Positions 16,323-26,500 of a stretch of 64,000 nucleotides of DNA are shown here, piece by piece. Origin of the DNA: Streptomyces sp. NBC_00490 (GTDB lineage: Bacteria > Actinomycetota > Actinomycetes > Streptomycetales > Streptomycetaceae); NCBI RefSeq assembly GCF_036013645.1, contig NZ_CP107869.1:9610001-9674000 (forward strand), in the 5' to 3' direction. Position 1 is the first letter of the stretch, and each line of letters begins with the position of its first letter. The notes beneath the pieces were generated by a model. That model searched no databases, had not been told where the DNA came from, and saw nothing but the letters and a program-made list of their open reading frames with translations. The translations under genes were made by a program, and so were the position numbers.

Positions 16323-17861
16323 CTACGTATGGGACTTGGGGGCGGCGTCGGCATCCGTGGCCTCGAGCGCCCAGCGTTGGCCGTCGGATGCGTCGCGGTC
16401 GGCCACGACCACCTCGGAGAGCTTGCCGTTCCGGTCCGGCGCCAGAGCCAGATCCTGATGGTGGCGCAGCAGGAGCTCCCCGTGGCTCGTGAGGACGTAC
16501 GTCACCTCGCCGGTGGGCGCGACGCACAGCGCGAGTCGGACGTCGCGGGTCCGAGGGTCGGCGGTCATGCAGAGGGAGGGGTCGGCGCCGCTGCGCAGCA
16601 GACCGTCGAACTCGTAGGACCACCGCTCGGACCCGGCCGACGAACACGCCGCCAGCCCGATGGCCGCGCCGACCGAGGCCCGGTTGTCGACGGCCAGGCA
16701 CTCTCCGGTGGCCAGGTTGTGCAGCCTGCCCTCGGCGGACGTGCCGGAGGTGCCCGGTGAGGTGGAGGAGGCGGCGCCGGTCCGTCCGGTGGAGCCGGGG
16801 CTCGGGATGCCGTTGGCGGGAGCTCCCCAGGCCGGTGTGTCCGACGCGGGCGTGTCGTTGTCGTCGGACCAGTTCTGAGCCGCCAGCACGGCCGCGAGGA
16901 GGGCGAGCGTGGCCACGGCCGCGGCGGCGAACGCGCGGTACCTCCGCTCGGCCGTGGTGCGACGGCGTCCGACGGCGACCGGAGGTGCCTGCTCGCGCTC
17001 CGGTGCGGACTGCCACGCTCCGGGAGCGCTGCGGCCGGGACGCGTGGCAAGGTAACGCCGCCCTCCCCAGCCGAGCACGGAATCGGCCAGCAGAAGCCCC
17101 AACCGGCCTTCGAAGTATTCGAGTTGCTCGGCGGTGGATTGGCAATGCGGACACTGCGTCAGATGCTGTTGGACATCCGGGAGCAGTGTGGCGCCCCGTC
17201 GAATGGGGACGTCGATAAGGCTGCTGTAGAACCGGCACTCCTCGGACGGGGCGAATTGCGTGTGAGCGCGCACCAGACCGGTCCGGAATTGTTCACGGGC
17301 CTTGCTCAAGGCAGTTTTCGCGGCAACGGTTTCCATACCCAGCAGGCCGGCGGGTATCTCGATGGGCTCCGCCTCGACCTCCGTGTGCCACAGAAGGCAT
17401 TGGGAGAAATCCGACAACGCCACGAAGGCGCGTTCGGCGAGTTTCCGGTTGGCGGGGGCTTCCGGCCTGGCGGTGTGCAGACCACGGCCGCCGGTCGGTT
17501 TGCGCAGTTCTGGCAGGGCCGCGCAGGTCTTGTCGTTCGCGGCCCAGGCGCGGACGGTCTCGCGGACCGTCACCAGCAGTTGCGGGCGCAGCGCCCCGGC
17601 GGGAGCGCCGCCCGCGAGTCGGTCCAGCAGTCGCTGGAAGGCGCTGGCGGCCACGAACTGGGCGGTGGGGGTGGCGGAGGCCAGGCACAGGAGTGCGTAG
17701 TCGCGCGCGGCGAGCCAGTGGCGGGCCAGCAACACGGCTGTCGCGTGGTGTCGTTCGTCGACGTCGCCGCCCAGTTGGGCGACGAGGTCCGGATCCGGCT
17801 CCCCGAGGGGCAGTCCGGGACGGGGCGGGTACGGCGGGCGTGGGGGGATGGAAACCTGCAC
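16323..17861 (-). CDS. Sigma-like domain, zinc finger, membrane segment and ricin lectin fusion protein
   Basis: The 512-residue protein has four parts. Residues 1-210 resemble a degenerate ECF sigma factor: a sigma-2-like helical region (LLARHWLAARDYALLCL) and a sigma-4-like region (FVALSDFSQCLLWHTEVE ... TALSKAREQFR). Around 230-240 a zinc-binding anti-sigma-type motif, QQHLTQCPHCQ (HxxxCxxC), follows. One transmembrane helix lies at about 305-330 (RYRAFAAAAVATLALLAAVLAAQ). After a Ser/Thr/Gly linker, residues 375-500 form a ricin-B-type trefoil that would lie outside the cell. The layout suggests a membrane sensor that binds glycans. I chose the GTG at 17861 because GGAAAGG lies about 5 nt upstream; the ATG at 17936 has a poor site. 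Confidence 0.75.
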   Translation of the reverse strand: MQVSIPPRPPYPPRPGLPLGEPDPDLVAQLGGDVDERHHATAVLLARHWLAARDYALLCLASATPTAQFVAASAFQRLLDRLAGGAPAGALRPQLLVTVRETVRAWAANDKTCAALPELRKPTGGRGLHTARPEAPANRKLAERAFVALSDFSQCLLWHTEVEAEPIEIPAGLLGMETVAAKTALSKAREQFRTGLVRAHTQFAPSEECRFYSSLIDVPIRRGATLLPDVQQHLTQCPHCQSTAEQLEYFEGRLGLLLADSVLGWGGRRYLATRPGRSAPGAWQSAPEREQAPPVAVGRRRTTAERRYRAFAAAAVATLALLAAVLAAQNWSDDNDTPASDTPAWGAPANGIPSPGSTGRTGAASSTSPGTSGTSAEGRLHNLATGECLAVDNRASVGAAIGLAACSSAGSERWSYEFDGLLRSGADPSLCMTADPRTRDVRLALCVAPTGEVTYVLTSHGELLLRHHQDLALAPDRNGKLSEVVVADRDASDGQRWALEATDADAAPKSHT

Positions 17862-18172
17862 GGAACCCTTTCCTTTTCGTGGCAGGACGGCATACGAAAT
17901 GACGTTCCGTCGGAAAGCGCTGGGTGATTGGTTCATACCTTGAGGATGCCTTTTTGCCTGGTCAGGGCCGGGACTCTCTCAAGCGAGGCTCACCTTCGCA
18001 TACACGAGTCGGGCGAGACAAGCGCTCTCTCTGACCGATTTTCAAAACCGTGCGGGCGATAGAATGTTACCGGCGGTAGTCGCACCTGTATTCGAAGGTT
18101 GGGATGTGAAACTATCGGACGCTCTGGTGAGTCTCGCGGCATTTCTCCGGCAGGACGACAAAGTCCCGTACG
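17862..18172. other. Intergenic upstream region of the sigma-like lectin gene
   Basis: The region has lower GC than its surroundings and presumably holds the promoter of the minus-strand lectin fusion gene. AGGCTCACCT at 17986-17995 equals one half of the actinobacterial iron box, but the other half is poor. A 30-codon plus-strand frame at 18106-18198 has no supporting features. Confidence 0.4.
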
Positions 18173-18964
18173 TCATTTGTGCCAGGTCGTGTCCCTGACC
18201 CAGGGCAGTGTGAACCGTTCCAACAACACCAAGGCAAAGTAGAGAAGGATGCTCATCAACCCGATCAGGATGATCGCGGCCCAGGCGGTGGCGGTGTCGC
18301 CCACCCCGCCGGCTTGCACGATCAGATAGCCCAGCCCCGCCTCACCGGCCTGGAACTCGCCGATGACCGCACCGATCGCGGCGAGCGGCATGGCCACCTT
18401 CAACCCGACGAAGATCTGCGGCAGCGCGGCGGGAAACCGGACCTTCCGGAATGCCTGCCAGCGAGAGGCGTCCAGCGAGCGCGCCAACTCGGCCAGGTCC
18501 GCCGGGGTCGAGGTCAGGCCGGTCGCGGTGGACAGCACGATCGGGAAGAAGCAGAGCAGGAAGACCATGGTCAGGACCGGCTTCTGCCCCCATCCGAGCG
18601 CCCCCACCAGCAGGGGCCCGAGCGCGATCTTCGGAACCGCGTTGACGGCGACCAGCAGTGGCGTGAACATGCGCTCCAGTACCCGCGAGGCGGCCAGCGA
18701 CAGTCCGATCAGAACTCCGCAGGCGCTGGACAGAACGAACCCGACCACCGTCTCCACCGTGGTGTCGCCGGTGTGTTCCAGAAACCGGACCGGGGTGGCG
18801 GTGAACGCCGAGAGCACAGCTCCCGGCGGAGGCAGTACCGCCGGGTGGACTACCCCCAGCGCCGATGTGAGAAGCCACCACACGCCGAGCGCGACCAGCA
18901 GCCCGGCCATGGGCAGAAGTACGACGCCGACGCCCGTCCCGCGACGTGGACCGACTCGTGGCAC
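18173..18964 (-). CDS. ABC transporter permease, nitrate/sulfonate/taurine type (SsuC/TauC-like)
   Basis: The 263-residue protein has six membrane helices and the permease EAA loop (AELARSLDASRWQAFRKVRFPAALP), followed by GLKVAMPLAAIGAVIGEF. It forms the channel for the NMT1/SsuA-type binding protein encoded 4 bases upstream. The matching ATPase is on the opposite strand beyond the binding-protein gene. The substrate is unknown. Confidence 0.9.
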   Translation of the reverse strand: MPRVGPRRGTGVGVVLLPMAGLLVALGVWWLLTSALGVVHPAVLPPPGAVLSAFTATPVRFLEHTGDTTVETVVGFVLSSACGVLIGLSLAASRVLERMFTPLLVAVNAVPKIALGPLLVGALGWGQKPVLTMVFLLCFFPIVLSTATGLTSTPADLAELARSLDASRWQAFRKVRFPAALPQIFVGLKVAMPLAAIGAVIGEFQAGEAGLGYLIVQAGGVGDTATAWAAIILIGLMSILLYFALVLLERFTLPWVRDTTWHK

Positions 18965-18968
18965 GGGC

Positions 18969-20003
18969 TCAGGCCTTCGGCACCAGGCCGAAGTCGATGA
19001 TCTGCTCAGGGGTCATCCCCTTCGGCAGCGCGTCCGCCTCCTCCAGAATCTTGATGCTCCTCGCCACCCGCCCGGAGTCCAGCGTTCCGAGCGTCGTGCC
19101 GGAACCGTCCTTCGGGGTGACGTACGCGGCCATCAACTCCAACTCGGCTGCCGCGGCGGCCGGATTCGTGGTGTCCACGTTCCGCTTCAGGATCTCGGAG
19201 GCTTCCTTCGAGTGGGCGAGGCTGTACTCCAGGCCCTTGAGCAGCGCGGCGGTGAACCGCCGCACCATCTCCGGATCCTGCTCGGCGATCTTCTTGGACG
19301 TGATCAGCACGTTTCCGTACAGGTCGGGGATCACGTCGCTGTACGGCAGCAGCACGGCCTTCTTCTTCGTCACCGCCTCGATGGTCGGCTTGCCCACCAC
19401 GAACTGGCCGATACCGTCCACCGAGCCGCCGGCGAGCGTGCCCATCAGGGTCTGCGCCTCGCCGTTGACCCAGGTCACCTTGTCGGCGTCCACACCGGCC
19501 AGCCGGGCGTACGTCGGGAACAGGTTGCGTACGACAGAGCCGGGCGTGTCAGCGAGCCGTTTGCCCTCCAGGTCCTTCGGCCTGGCGATGCCGTTGCCCT
19601 CGGTGGTGGCGATCGCGGCCATGGTGCGCTGCTGGATGGCGGCCACCGCGACGAAGTCCTTCGCCTGACCGTTGCCCATGTGCAGCAGACCCCCCGTCAG
19701 GTCGATCGGGCCGAACTGCGCCTGGCCGCTCACAACGGCCGGAATCACACCGCCGGTGCCCTGCCCCGGCCTGATCCTCACGTCGAAGCCGGCCTCTTCG
19801 AAGAACCCCTTGTCCTTCGCGACCCACGCGTACGCGTCCCGGCCGAAGCTGCCGAAGGAGGTCAGGTAGGTCACCTTCTTCAGTGCCTTGCCGTCCTGAC
19901 CGGCGTCCGCGTCGGAATCCGAGCCACCGCACCCCGCCATCAGCGCCAGCGCGGTGGTCAGGGCTGCCGCGGTGACCGTACGGGCGAACCGGATCATGCG
20001 CAC
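18969..20003 (-). CDS. NMT1/THI5-like ABC substrate-binding lipoprotein
   Basis: The 344-residue protein has a lipoprotein signal (LALMAGC) and an NMT1/SsuA-type binding fold: KKVTYLTSFGSFGRDAYAWVAKDKGFF, then QAQFGPIDLTGGLL, and later DLEGKRLADTPGS. It captures a small nitrogen- or sulfur-containing solute outside the cell and passes it to the permease. The GTG at 20003 has AAAGGA 7 nt upstream; an in-frame ATG at 19997 is the alternative. THI5-type names often suggest pyrimidine or thiamine precursors, but I see no TPP riboswitch upstream. Confidence 0.88.
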   Translation of the reverse strand: MRMIRFARTVTAAALTTALALMAGCGGSDSDADAGQDGKALKKVTYLTSFGSFGRDAYAWVAKDKGFFEEAGFDVRIRPGQGTGGVIPAVVSGQAQFGPIDLTGGLLHMGNGQAKDFVAVAAIQQRTMAAIATTEGNGIARPKDLEGKRLADTPGSVVRNLFPTYARLAGVDADKVTWVNGEAQTLMGTLAGGSVDGIGQFVVGKPTIEAVTKKKAVLLPYSDVIPDLYGNVLITSKKIAEQDPEMVRRFTAALLKGLEYSLAHSKEASEILKRNVDTTNPAAAAAELELMAAYVTPKDGSGTTLGTLDSGRVARSIKILEEADALPKGMTPEQIIDFGLVPKA

Positions 20004-20268
20004 AGTGTTGTCCTTTCCGGCCGCCGAACGCGCCGGCGGAGGGGCGTCGAGACAGACGAGACGGAACGGCGGCACGGAGCTGCCGGGGGCATGACACTTG
20101 GTGCAGGCAACAGCGTACGAGGGATGGGTAGTTGTGGGCCAGGTGTAGGTCATTGGGGCATGCATCGACCGGACGCCAGGTACCGCCGATCGGCCTGCTG
20201 CGGGTAGCCTGATCGGGCGACAGGACCCGGCCGGCACGACGATTGCCCGTGGATGGGGAGACCGCCGG

Positions 20269-21054
20269 ATGATCAGACTCACCGGTGTGTCCCGGAGCTT
20301 CACCAGCCGGTCCGGTTCGACGGCGGCGCTTAAGGACATCGGCCTTCACATCGCCGAGAGCGAGTTCGTGGCGGTGGTGGGCCGGTCCGGGTGCGGCAAG
20401 TCCACGCTGCTCCGGCTGATCGCCGGTCTTCTGCCGGTCACCGAGGGCGAGATCACCATCGGCGGCGAGCGGGTCACCGGAGCCCGGCGGGACGTTGCCA
20501 TGCTGTTCCAGCGGCCGGCCCTGCTGCCCTGGCGGTCCGTCCTCGACAACGTCCTGCTGCCCGTGGAGATCTTCGGCTGGAACAAGGCGAAGCACCGTGA
20601 ACGGGCGTACCGGCTGCTGGAGACGGCCGGACTGAACGGCTTCGAGAAGCACCGGCCGCACGAACTGTCCGGCGGCATGCAGCAGCGTGTCGCGCTGTGC
20701 CGCTCGCTCATGGGCGAGCCACGGGTGCTGCTCATGGACGAGCCGTTCTCCGCACTCGACGCACTCACCCGCGCGGACCTCGCCGTGGAGCTGCAACGCA
20801 TCCACCTCGAGAACTCCTCCACCGTCGTCTTCGTCACCCACTCGATAGACGAGGCCGTGCTGCTCGCCGACCGGGTGGTGGTGCTCACCCCGCGGCCGGG
20901 CCGGATCCGCAAGATCGTCGACATCGCCATACCCCGGCCGAGGACGCTGGGCCGGACCGCGCACCTGGCCGAAGTGGCCCGGTGCAGCGCCGATCTGCAC
21001 GAACTGTTGATGGAACGGGACCTGTCCGGGACGGCCGAAACGGAGCGGCGATGA
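20269..21054 (+). CDS. ABC transporter ATPase (SsuB/TauB-like)
   Basis: The 261-residue protein has Walker A (VGRSGCGKSTLL, about 38-49), Q-loop (LFQRPALLPW), signature LSGGMQQRVALCRSL, Walker B (VLLMDEPFSALD) and the H-loop THSIDEAVLLADR. It powers the importer whose permease and binding protein are encoded divergently. It overlaps the next gene by 4 bases (ATGA), so the oxidoreductase is translated with it. Confidence 0.92.
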   Translation: MIRLTGVSRSFTSRSGSTAALKDIGLHIAESEFVAVVGRSGCGKSTLLRLIAGLLPVTEGEITIGGERVTGARRDVAMLFQRPALLPWRSVLDNVLLPVEIFGWNKAKHRERAYRLLETAGLNGFEKHRPHELSGGMQQRVALCRSLMGEPRVLLMDEPFSALDALTRADLAVELQRIHLENSSTVVFVTHSIDEAVLLADRVVVLTPRPGRIRKIVDIAIPRPRTLGRTAHLAEVARCSADLHELLMERDLSGTAETERR

Positions 21055-21995
21055 GCCTGCGGATCTGCGTCTTCACCGAGCCGCACCGCGGCGCCGACTA
21101 CGAGGATCAGCGGCGCTTCGCACAACTCGTCGAGGCCGCCGGATTCGAGGGCTTCTTCCGGGCCGATCACTATCAGACGATGGGTGCCGATCCCGGCCTG
21201 CCCGGCCCGACCGACGCCTGGCTGACGCTCGGCGCGCTCGCCCGGGAGACCTCCCGGATCCGGCTGGGCACCCTGGTCACCTCGGCCACCTTCCGGCTGC
21301 CGGGACCGCTCGCCGTGATGGTGGCGCAGGTGGACCGGATGAGCGGGGGGCGGGTCGAACTGGGCCTCGGCGCGGGCTGGTACGAACGGGAACACACCTC
21401 GTACGGCATCCCGTTCCCGCCCGCCCCGGAGCGCTTCGATCGGCTGGAGGAGCAGCTGGCGGTGATCACCGGCCTGTGGCGGACACCGGTCGGCGAGAGC
21501 TTCAGCTATCGCGGCGACCACTACCAGCTCGTCGACGCGCCCGCTCTCCCGAAGCCCGTGCAGGTGCCGGGTCCGCCCATCATCGTGGGGGGCCGCGGCC
21601 CCAAGCGCACCCCGGAACTGGCGGCCCGGTACGCCGACGAGTTCAACATGCCCTTCAAGTCGGTGGCCGAGACGGCCCGGGCGTACCGACGGGTTGCCGA
21701 GGCGTGTGACCGGACCGGGCGGGCCGGCGCCGGCCGGCCACCACTGGCGCTCTCGGCCGGTGTCGTCGCGGCCATCGGTCGCACGGACGCGGAAGTGCGA
21801 CGGAGGGCCGCCCCGCTCCACGCCAAGAGCGCGTTGCCGCCGGAGGACGCGGTGGTCGGATCCCCGGCTCAACTCGTGGAACGGCTCGGTGAGTTCGCCG
21901 CGATCGGCACGACCCGTATCCATCTGCGGCTGATCGACTTCGATGACCTCGACCACCTGGAACTCATCGCGAGTGAGGTGCTCCCGCAGCTGTAG
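21051..21995 (+). CDS. LLM-class (luciferase-like) F420-type oxidoreductase
   Basis: This 314-residue luciferase-like TIM-barrel protein opens with LRICVFTEPHRGADYEDQ and has the typical FFRADHYQTMG, LGTLVTSATFRLPG and GRVELGLGAGWYEREH segments. Homologues use reduced F420 or FMN to oxidise or reduce small molecules, and the sequence looks closest to the F420-type branch. The start overlaps the ATPase stop. Its coupling to an SsuA-type importer suggests it acts on the imported compound, as SsuD does for sulfonates. This is inference. Confidence 0.85.
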   Translation: MSLRICVFTEPHRGADYEDQRRFAQLVEAAGFEGFFRADHYQTMGADPGLPGPTDAWLTLGALARETSRIRLGTLVTSATFRLPGPLAVMVAQVDRMSGGRVELGLGAGWYEREHTSYGIPFPPAPERFDRLEEQLAVITGLWRTPVGESFSYRGDHYQLVDAPALPKPVQVPGPPIIVGGRGPKRTPELAARYADEFNMPFKSVAETARAYRRVAEACDRTGRAGAGRPPLALSAGVVAAIGRTDAEVRRRAAPLHAKSALPPEDAVVGSPAQLVERLGEFAAIGTTRIHLRLIDFDDLDHLELIASEVLPQL

Positions 21996-22008
21996 GGCGC
22001 GAAAGCCA

Positions 22009-22026
22009 CGGCACGCTGCCGTGCCG
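22009..22026. terminator. Bidirectional hairpin between convergent genes
   Basis: CGGCACG and CGTGCCG form a perfect 7-bp stem with a 4-nt loop, between the stop of the oxidoreductase (+) and the stop of the deacetylase (-). Confidence 0.5.
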
Positions 22027-22041
22027 AGGTGGAAAGGGGTT

Positions 22042-23484
22042 TCACATCGTGGCGCGCAGGTGGCTGACCGTGACGAAGTGGTAGCCGCGGGCGCCGAGGG
22101 TGCGCAGGATCTCGGGGACCGCGGCCACCGACGTGGCGTGGATGTCGTGCATGAGGACGACGTCATTGCGCCGCACCTTGCCGATGACGCTCTGCGCCAC
22201 CTTCGCGGCGTCGGGGTACTTCCAGTCCTCGGTGTCCAGGGTCCACAGCACGGGTGAGAGCTTGGTGGCGCCGCGGACGGTGCTGTTGACCGCGCCGTAG
22301 GGCGGCCGGAAAAGGGTGGGTTCCTTGCCGGTCGCGGTCTTGATGGCCGCGCTGGTGCGGTTCAGCTGGTAGGCGACCTGCTCGGAGGTGAGCTTGGTGA
22401 GGTCGGGATGGCTCCAGGAGTGGTTGCCCACCTCGTTGCCGGCGCGTGCCTCGGCGCGGACCAGGTCGGGGTGGGCGACGACATTCTGGCCGACCGTGAA
22501 GAAGGTGGCCCGGGCGTCGTACTGCGCCAGGTAGGTCAGCAGGGTCGCCGTCTCCGGGACGGCGGGCCCGTCGTCGAAGGTCAGGGCGACGCACTTCACC
22601 TTCTCGCAGTCGGTGTCGTCGTCGCCGGAGGCCGTGTGCGTGGGTACGGCCGGAGTGGGGGTGGCCGCCGCCCCGAGGTCGAGCGCGCCGGACGGCCGTA
22701 CGGTCTGCTGCTGGGCGCGCTTGCCGAAGGCGGACAGCCAGGGGGTGACCGTCGCCCTGGGAAAGGTCACGACGTAGGTGCCGGCGGCGGGGGCGCCGAC
22801 CTCGCCCCGGTCGAAGGTCACCCGCAGTCCGCCGTCGGCGGTGTAGACCATGTCGTCCAGGATGGTGGTCCGGTTCGAGGGGTCGGCGAACGCCTCGTCC
22901 ACCGTGCCCGCGTCGGTGCCCTCGCGTCCCTCGAGCTGCTTCTTCAGGGCGGAGACGAAGGCGTCCCGGGACCCGTCGGCGATGAGCCCGAGCGCGGTGC
23001 GGTACGCGCCCGCCCGACCGTCGTACCAGTAGGTGCGCACACTCAGCCCGCTGCCTGCCGCAGAGTGGTCCTGGGTGGTGAGCCGGACGCCGAGGACGTC
23101 CCCGGAGGCGACCAGGAACTGGTGGCTGATGTTGAGCTCGCCGACAGCGCCGGCCCCGCCGCCGTCGTCGCACGCCGTGCGGAAGGTGGCCAGGCGTCCG
23201 TCCACGTCCTTCTTCATCGCGGCTGTCATGGCCTCGGCGCCGGGCACGTCCGGGTAGCCGGCCGCGAAGGGGCAGGACGTGTCCTCGCTGCTGTCGTTGA
23301 CGATCCGCAGACCCTTGATCTTCGAGGGGTCCACCGTCCGCACCGGCGCCGTGCCGGAGGTCGATCCGGGCCGCGCTCCGGCGGGCGACGGATCCGGCGT
23401 CCCGGAGGACCCGGGCGCACAGGCAGCCGTCAGGGAGAGCGAGCCGAGCAGCAGGAGGGAGGGAAACAGGAGGTGCGTACGCAT
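22042..23484 (-). CDS. Polysaccharide deacetylase lipoprotein (NodB homology)
   Basis: The 480-residue protein has a lipoprotein signal (LSLTAACAPG). A module of about 250 residues follows that looks like the DUF3298/RsiV-type region often seen before such enzymes. The NodB domain occupies about 290-480. Its catalytic motifs are complete: ALTFDDGPAVP, HSWSHPDLTKL (metal-binding His pair), LFRPPYGAVN, LDTEDWKYPD and VVLMHDIHAT. It removes N- or O-acetyl groups from a cell-wall or extracellular glycan. It stands alone, downstream of and codirectional with the nSTAND gene. Confidence 0.9.
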   Translation of the reverse strand: MRTHLLFPSLLLLGSLSLTAACAPGSSGTPDPSPAGARPGSTSGTAPVRTVDPSKIKGLRIVNDSSEDTSCPFAAGYPDVPGAEAMTAAMKKDVDGRLATFRTACDDGGGAGAVGELNISHQFLVASGDVLGVRLTTQDHSAAGSGLSVRTYWYDGRAGAYRTALGLIADGSRDAFVSALKKQLEGREGTDAGTVDEAFADPSNRTTILDDMVYTADGGLRVTFDRGEVGAPAAGTYVVTFPRATVTPWLSAFGKRAQQQTVRPSGALDLGAAATPTPAVPTHTASGDDDTDCEKVKCVALTFDDGPAVPETATLLTYLAQYDARATFFTVGQNVVAHPDLVRAEARAGNEVGNHSWSHPDLTKLTSEQVAYQLNRTSAAIKTATGKEPTLFRPPYGAVNSTVRGATKLSPVLWTLDTEDWKYPDAAKVAQSVIGKVRRNDVVLMHDIHATSVAAVPEILRTLGARGYHFVTVSHLRATM

Positions 23485-23585
23485 GAGACCAGAACCTGAA
23501 CTAGAGGGCTTGTCGGAGTCCGATCGTCCAGGTCAGAGGCATTTTTCAGCGACCGTCACCGTCACTGTGAACAAAAGAATCCCGC

Positions 23586-26500
23586 TCAGCGCGCCGCCGC
23601 GCACACCTGCCGGTACGGCAGGCCGGGCACGTACGTTTCCCACTGGGCCTCGGTGAGTCCTCCGCCCACCCGGTCGCACAGGATGCGGGCGACGTCGTCC
23701 GCGCCGACCGGGTGCCGCTGGAGCAGCACATCCGGACCACCGGCGTACAGGGTCGAGCCGTCGCGGGTGAAGGCGAGGGTGTCGATCTCGTCGCCGGGCG
23801 TGGGCAGGTCGCTGCCGAGGAGCCGTTGCCCGGCGCTGTCCCACAGGCGCAGGGTGCCGTTGCGGCCGCCCACGGCGAGCGTGTCCCCGTCGGGGGAGAA
23901 GGCGAGCGCGCCCACGGCTTCGGGCTCGCCCACGGAGACGGTGTCGGAGGTGCCGGTCAGGATGCCCGTACGGGTGCGCAGGTCGCCGTCCCACAGGGTG
24001 ACGTGCCCGGTGGAGTCGCCGACGGCGAGCCGGGTGCCGTCGGGACTGAAGGCCAGGGCGGTGACCTGCCGGCCGTCTGCCAGGGCGCGTCCGCGCACGT
24101 GACCGGACGGCAGCTCGGCGTACCGGTCGGCGGAGCCGGCGAGCAGCCGGCCGTCGGGCCGCAGGGCGAGCCTGTCCGCGTTGAGGGCGCTCAGGCCGGC
24201 CGTGCGGCGGTGGGCTGCGGTGTCCCAGACCTCGGTCGTGCCGTCGCCGCTGGGTGAGCGCGCGGCCAGCAGCGTCCGGCCGCCGGTGCCGAGAGCGAGA
24301 GCGGAGACGATGCGGTCCGCCGCGCCGGACGTCTGGAACGACGTACGGATCCGGTGGGCGGGGACGTCCCAGATGGTGAAGCGCTGTCGGAGGGAGCCGT
24401 GCGAGGACACGGTGTCGGCGACGGCCAGTGCCCGGCCGTCCGGACTGAAGGCCAGCGGTGGGACACCGTCGGCACCGTCGCCCGGCAGGGCACCGAGCGT
24501 GGTGCGGGCGAGGACGGCGCCCGTACGTGCAGCGCGCAGTTCGAAGCGGTAGCCGGAGCCGGAACGGGTGGCCGTGGCCAGGACGGTGCCGTCCGGGCTG
24601 AGCGCGGTCACGTCGGCCGGGGTGCTCTGCCAGTGAGCGTCCAGGCGGTCGCTCAGGTCGTATGTGCGCACTGTGGCGCCGTCGAGATGGCGCAGCGTCC
24701 GGCCCTTGCCCGGGGCCCAGGTCAGGCCGCTCACCTCGGCGCCGGCCAACGGAGTGTGGAAGACCTGCCCGCCGCCCAGGCTCAGCGACCACACGGCGAT
24801 CTCCTGGTCGTCGGCCGTGGCCAGGAACCGCCCGTCCGGGGAGAGGACGGCCTGGGTGAAACCGCTGGTGCCCCCGCTCTGGAAGTCGGCGACCTGCTGT
24901 CCGCCGGAGACCTCCCAGACCGTGGCGGTGTTACCGGAGAGCACGGCCAGGCGTCGCCCGTCCCCGCTGAACCGCAGCTGACGGGAGCCGTGGTCCGCCC
25001 CCGAGCCGGTGCCGCAGAGGGTGCCGCCCGCCTTATCCCAGGACCCCGGCAGCCTCTTGCCTTGGACGGTGTCCCACACCTGGGGCGCGCCGTCGGCGGG
25101 ACACAGCGCGAGGAGGCGGCCGCCCGGGCCGACCGCGGCGGCGGTGAGGGCGCGCGGGGTCCGCGTGCTGAACAGAACCTTGCCGTCCCCGCCCCGGCGC
25201 ACCGTGACCGGACCGGGACTGTCCACCGGCCCGGTGCCGAAGGCGCTGCCGTCGGACGCCGCCCAGTAGGCCGCGTCACCCAGCTCGGCGACAGGTCTGT
25301 GAGCGGCGAGGTTCCACAGTTCGCCACCGTCCTGGCCGATCAGGACGACAGAGCGGGCGTCGAGGCCGGCGTCGGAGATCTCCGCGCCCGCCGGCAGTCG
25401 GTAGGTCGCGGTGACACGGTGGTCGGCCACGTCCCGGACGGTCACTTCGGAGCCGGTGACGGTGATGAGGGCGCGGCCCTCATCGGTGAGGAAGCGCCGG
25501 GAGTTCTCACCCGTCTGCGGGTCGGTGAACGCGTCCCGCTCCGGTCGGGCCTGGGCGTCGAGCAGGGCCGAGCGGGACTCGGTCAGCGGAGCGAGCCGCC
25601 AGGCCGCGACGGAGAGCAGGGCCGCGGTGCGGGGGTCGGCGGAGCGCAGACTGTCGGCCACCGTCGCCAGTCGGCGGGCGGCCGCCTTGGCCGCCTCTTC
25701 GTCACTCGCCCGGTCGCGCTGCCAGGCCAGCAGGCCCGCGGCCAGAGCCAGGACGAGGAACGCGGAGAGACCCACGGCGAGCAGACGGGTACGGCGGGCG
25801 GCTCGCGTCCCTGCCTCCCGCTCGGCATCGCGCGCGGCGCGGGAGGCGTTGAGGAATGACCGCTCCAGCTCGGCGAGGTCGTCCTGGGGCTGCCCGGCGA
25901 AGAGCTCCTCGGCCTGGGTCAGTCGCGTGCCCCGGTACAGCGCTCCCGGGTCCCGGTCCAGTTGCTGCCAGGCACGGGCCGACTCCCCGAGCAGCCGCTG
26001 TGCTCGCAGCCGCCCCCGGCCCTCCTCGATCCAGCCGGCCAGCCGGGGCCAGCCGGTGATCAGTACCTCGTGGGCCAGCTCGACCGTGTCACCGTCCAGG
26101 GTGACCAGCCGGGCGGCGACGAGGCGTTCCAGCACGTCCCGCGCGTCGGACCCCAGCTCGGCCCGGGACGCCGGGCGGCGCGTGTCGGGGGCGCCGTCGC
26201 CGGGGGTGATGAGCCGCAGCAGGATACGGCGGGCGGTACGGGCCTGCTCCGGCGCGAGGTCGCCGTAGACCTGCTCGGCGGTCGCGGCGATCGCCCCGCG
26301 CACGCCACCGGCCTCCTCGTACGCGGCCAGCGTGAGAGTACGGCCGCGGCGACGGCGCCAGGTCTCCAGCAGGGCGTGCGAGAGCATCGGCAGGGCGCCG
26401 GGCTGGTCGGAGACCTCGTCGACGACGCGGGCGGTCAGCGCGCGCTCCACGTTCAGGCCCTCGGCGATCGCGGGCTGTGTGATCACGTCCCGCAGTTCCT

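Noticed and set aside
17979..17997. Iron box (DmdR/IdeR site) before the sigma-like lectin gene
   Set aside because: Only one half (AGGCTCACCT) fits; the other half has about three of seven matching positions.
18106..18198. A 30-codon plus-strand frame
   Set aside because: It overlaps the 3' end of the permease gene, has a weak ribosome site and no family features.
20004..20268. TPP riboswitch before the THI5-like binding protein
   Set aside because: The conserved CUGAGA and the second helix element were not found in the gap.
24354..25859. A long plus-strand frame opposite the nSTAND gene
   Set aside because: It is an antisense shadow typical of high-GC DNA; the minus-strand frame has clear STAND and WD40 motifs.
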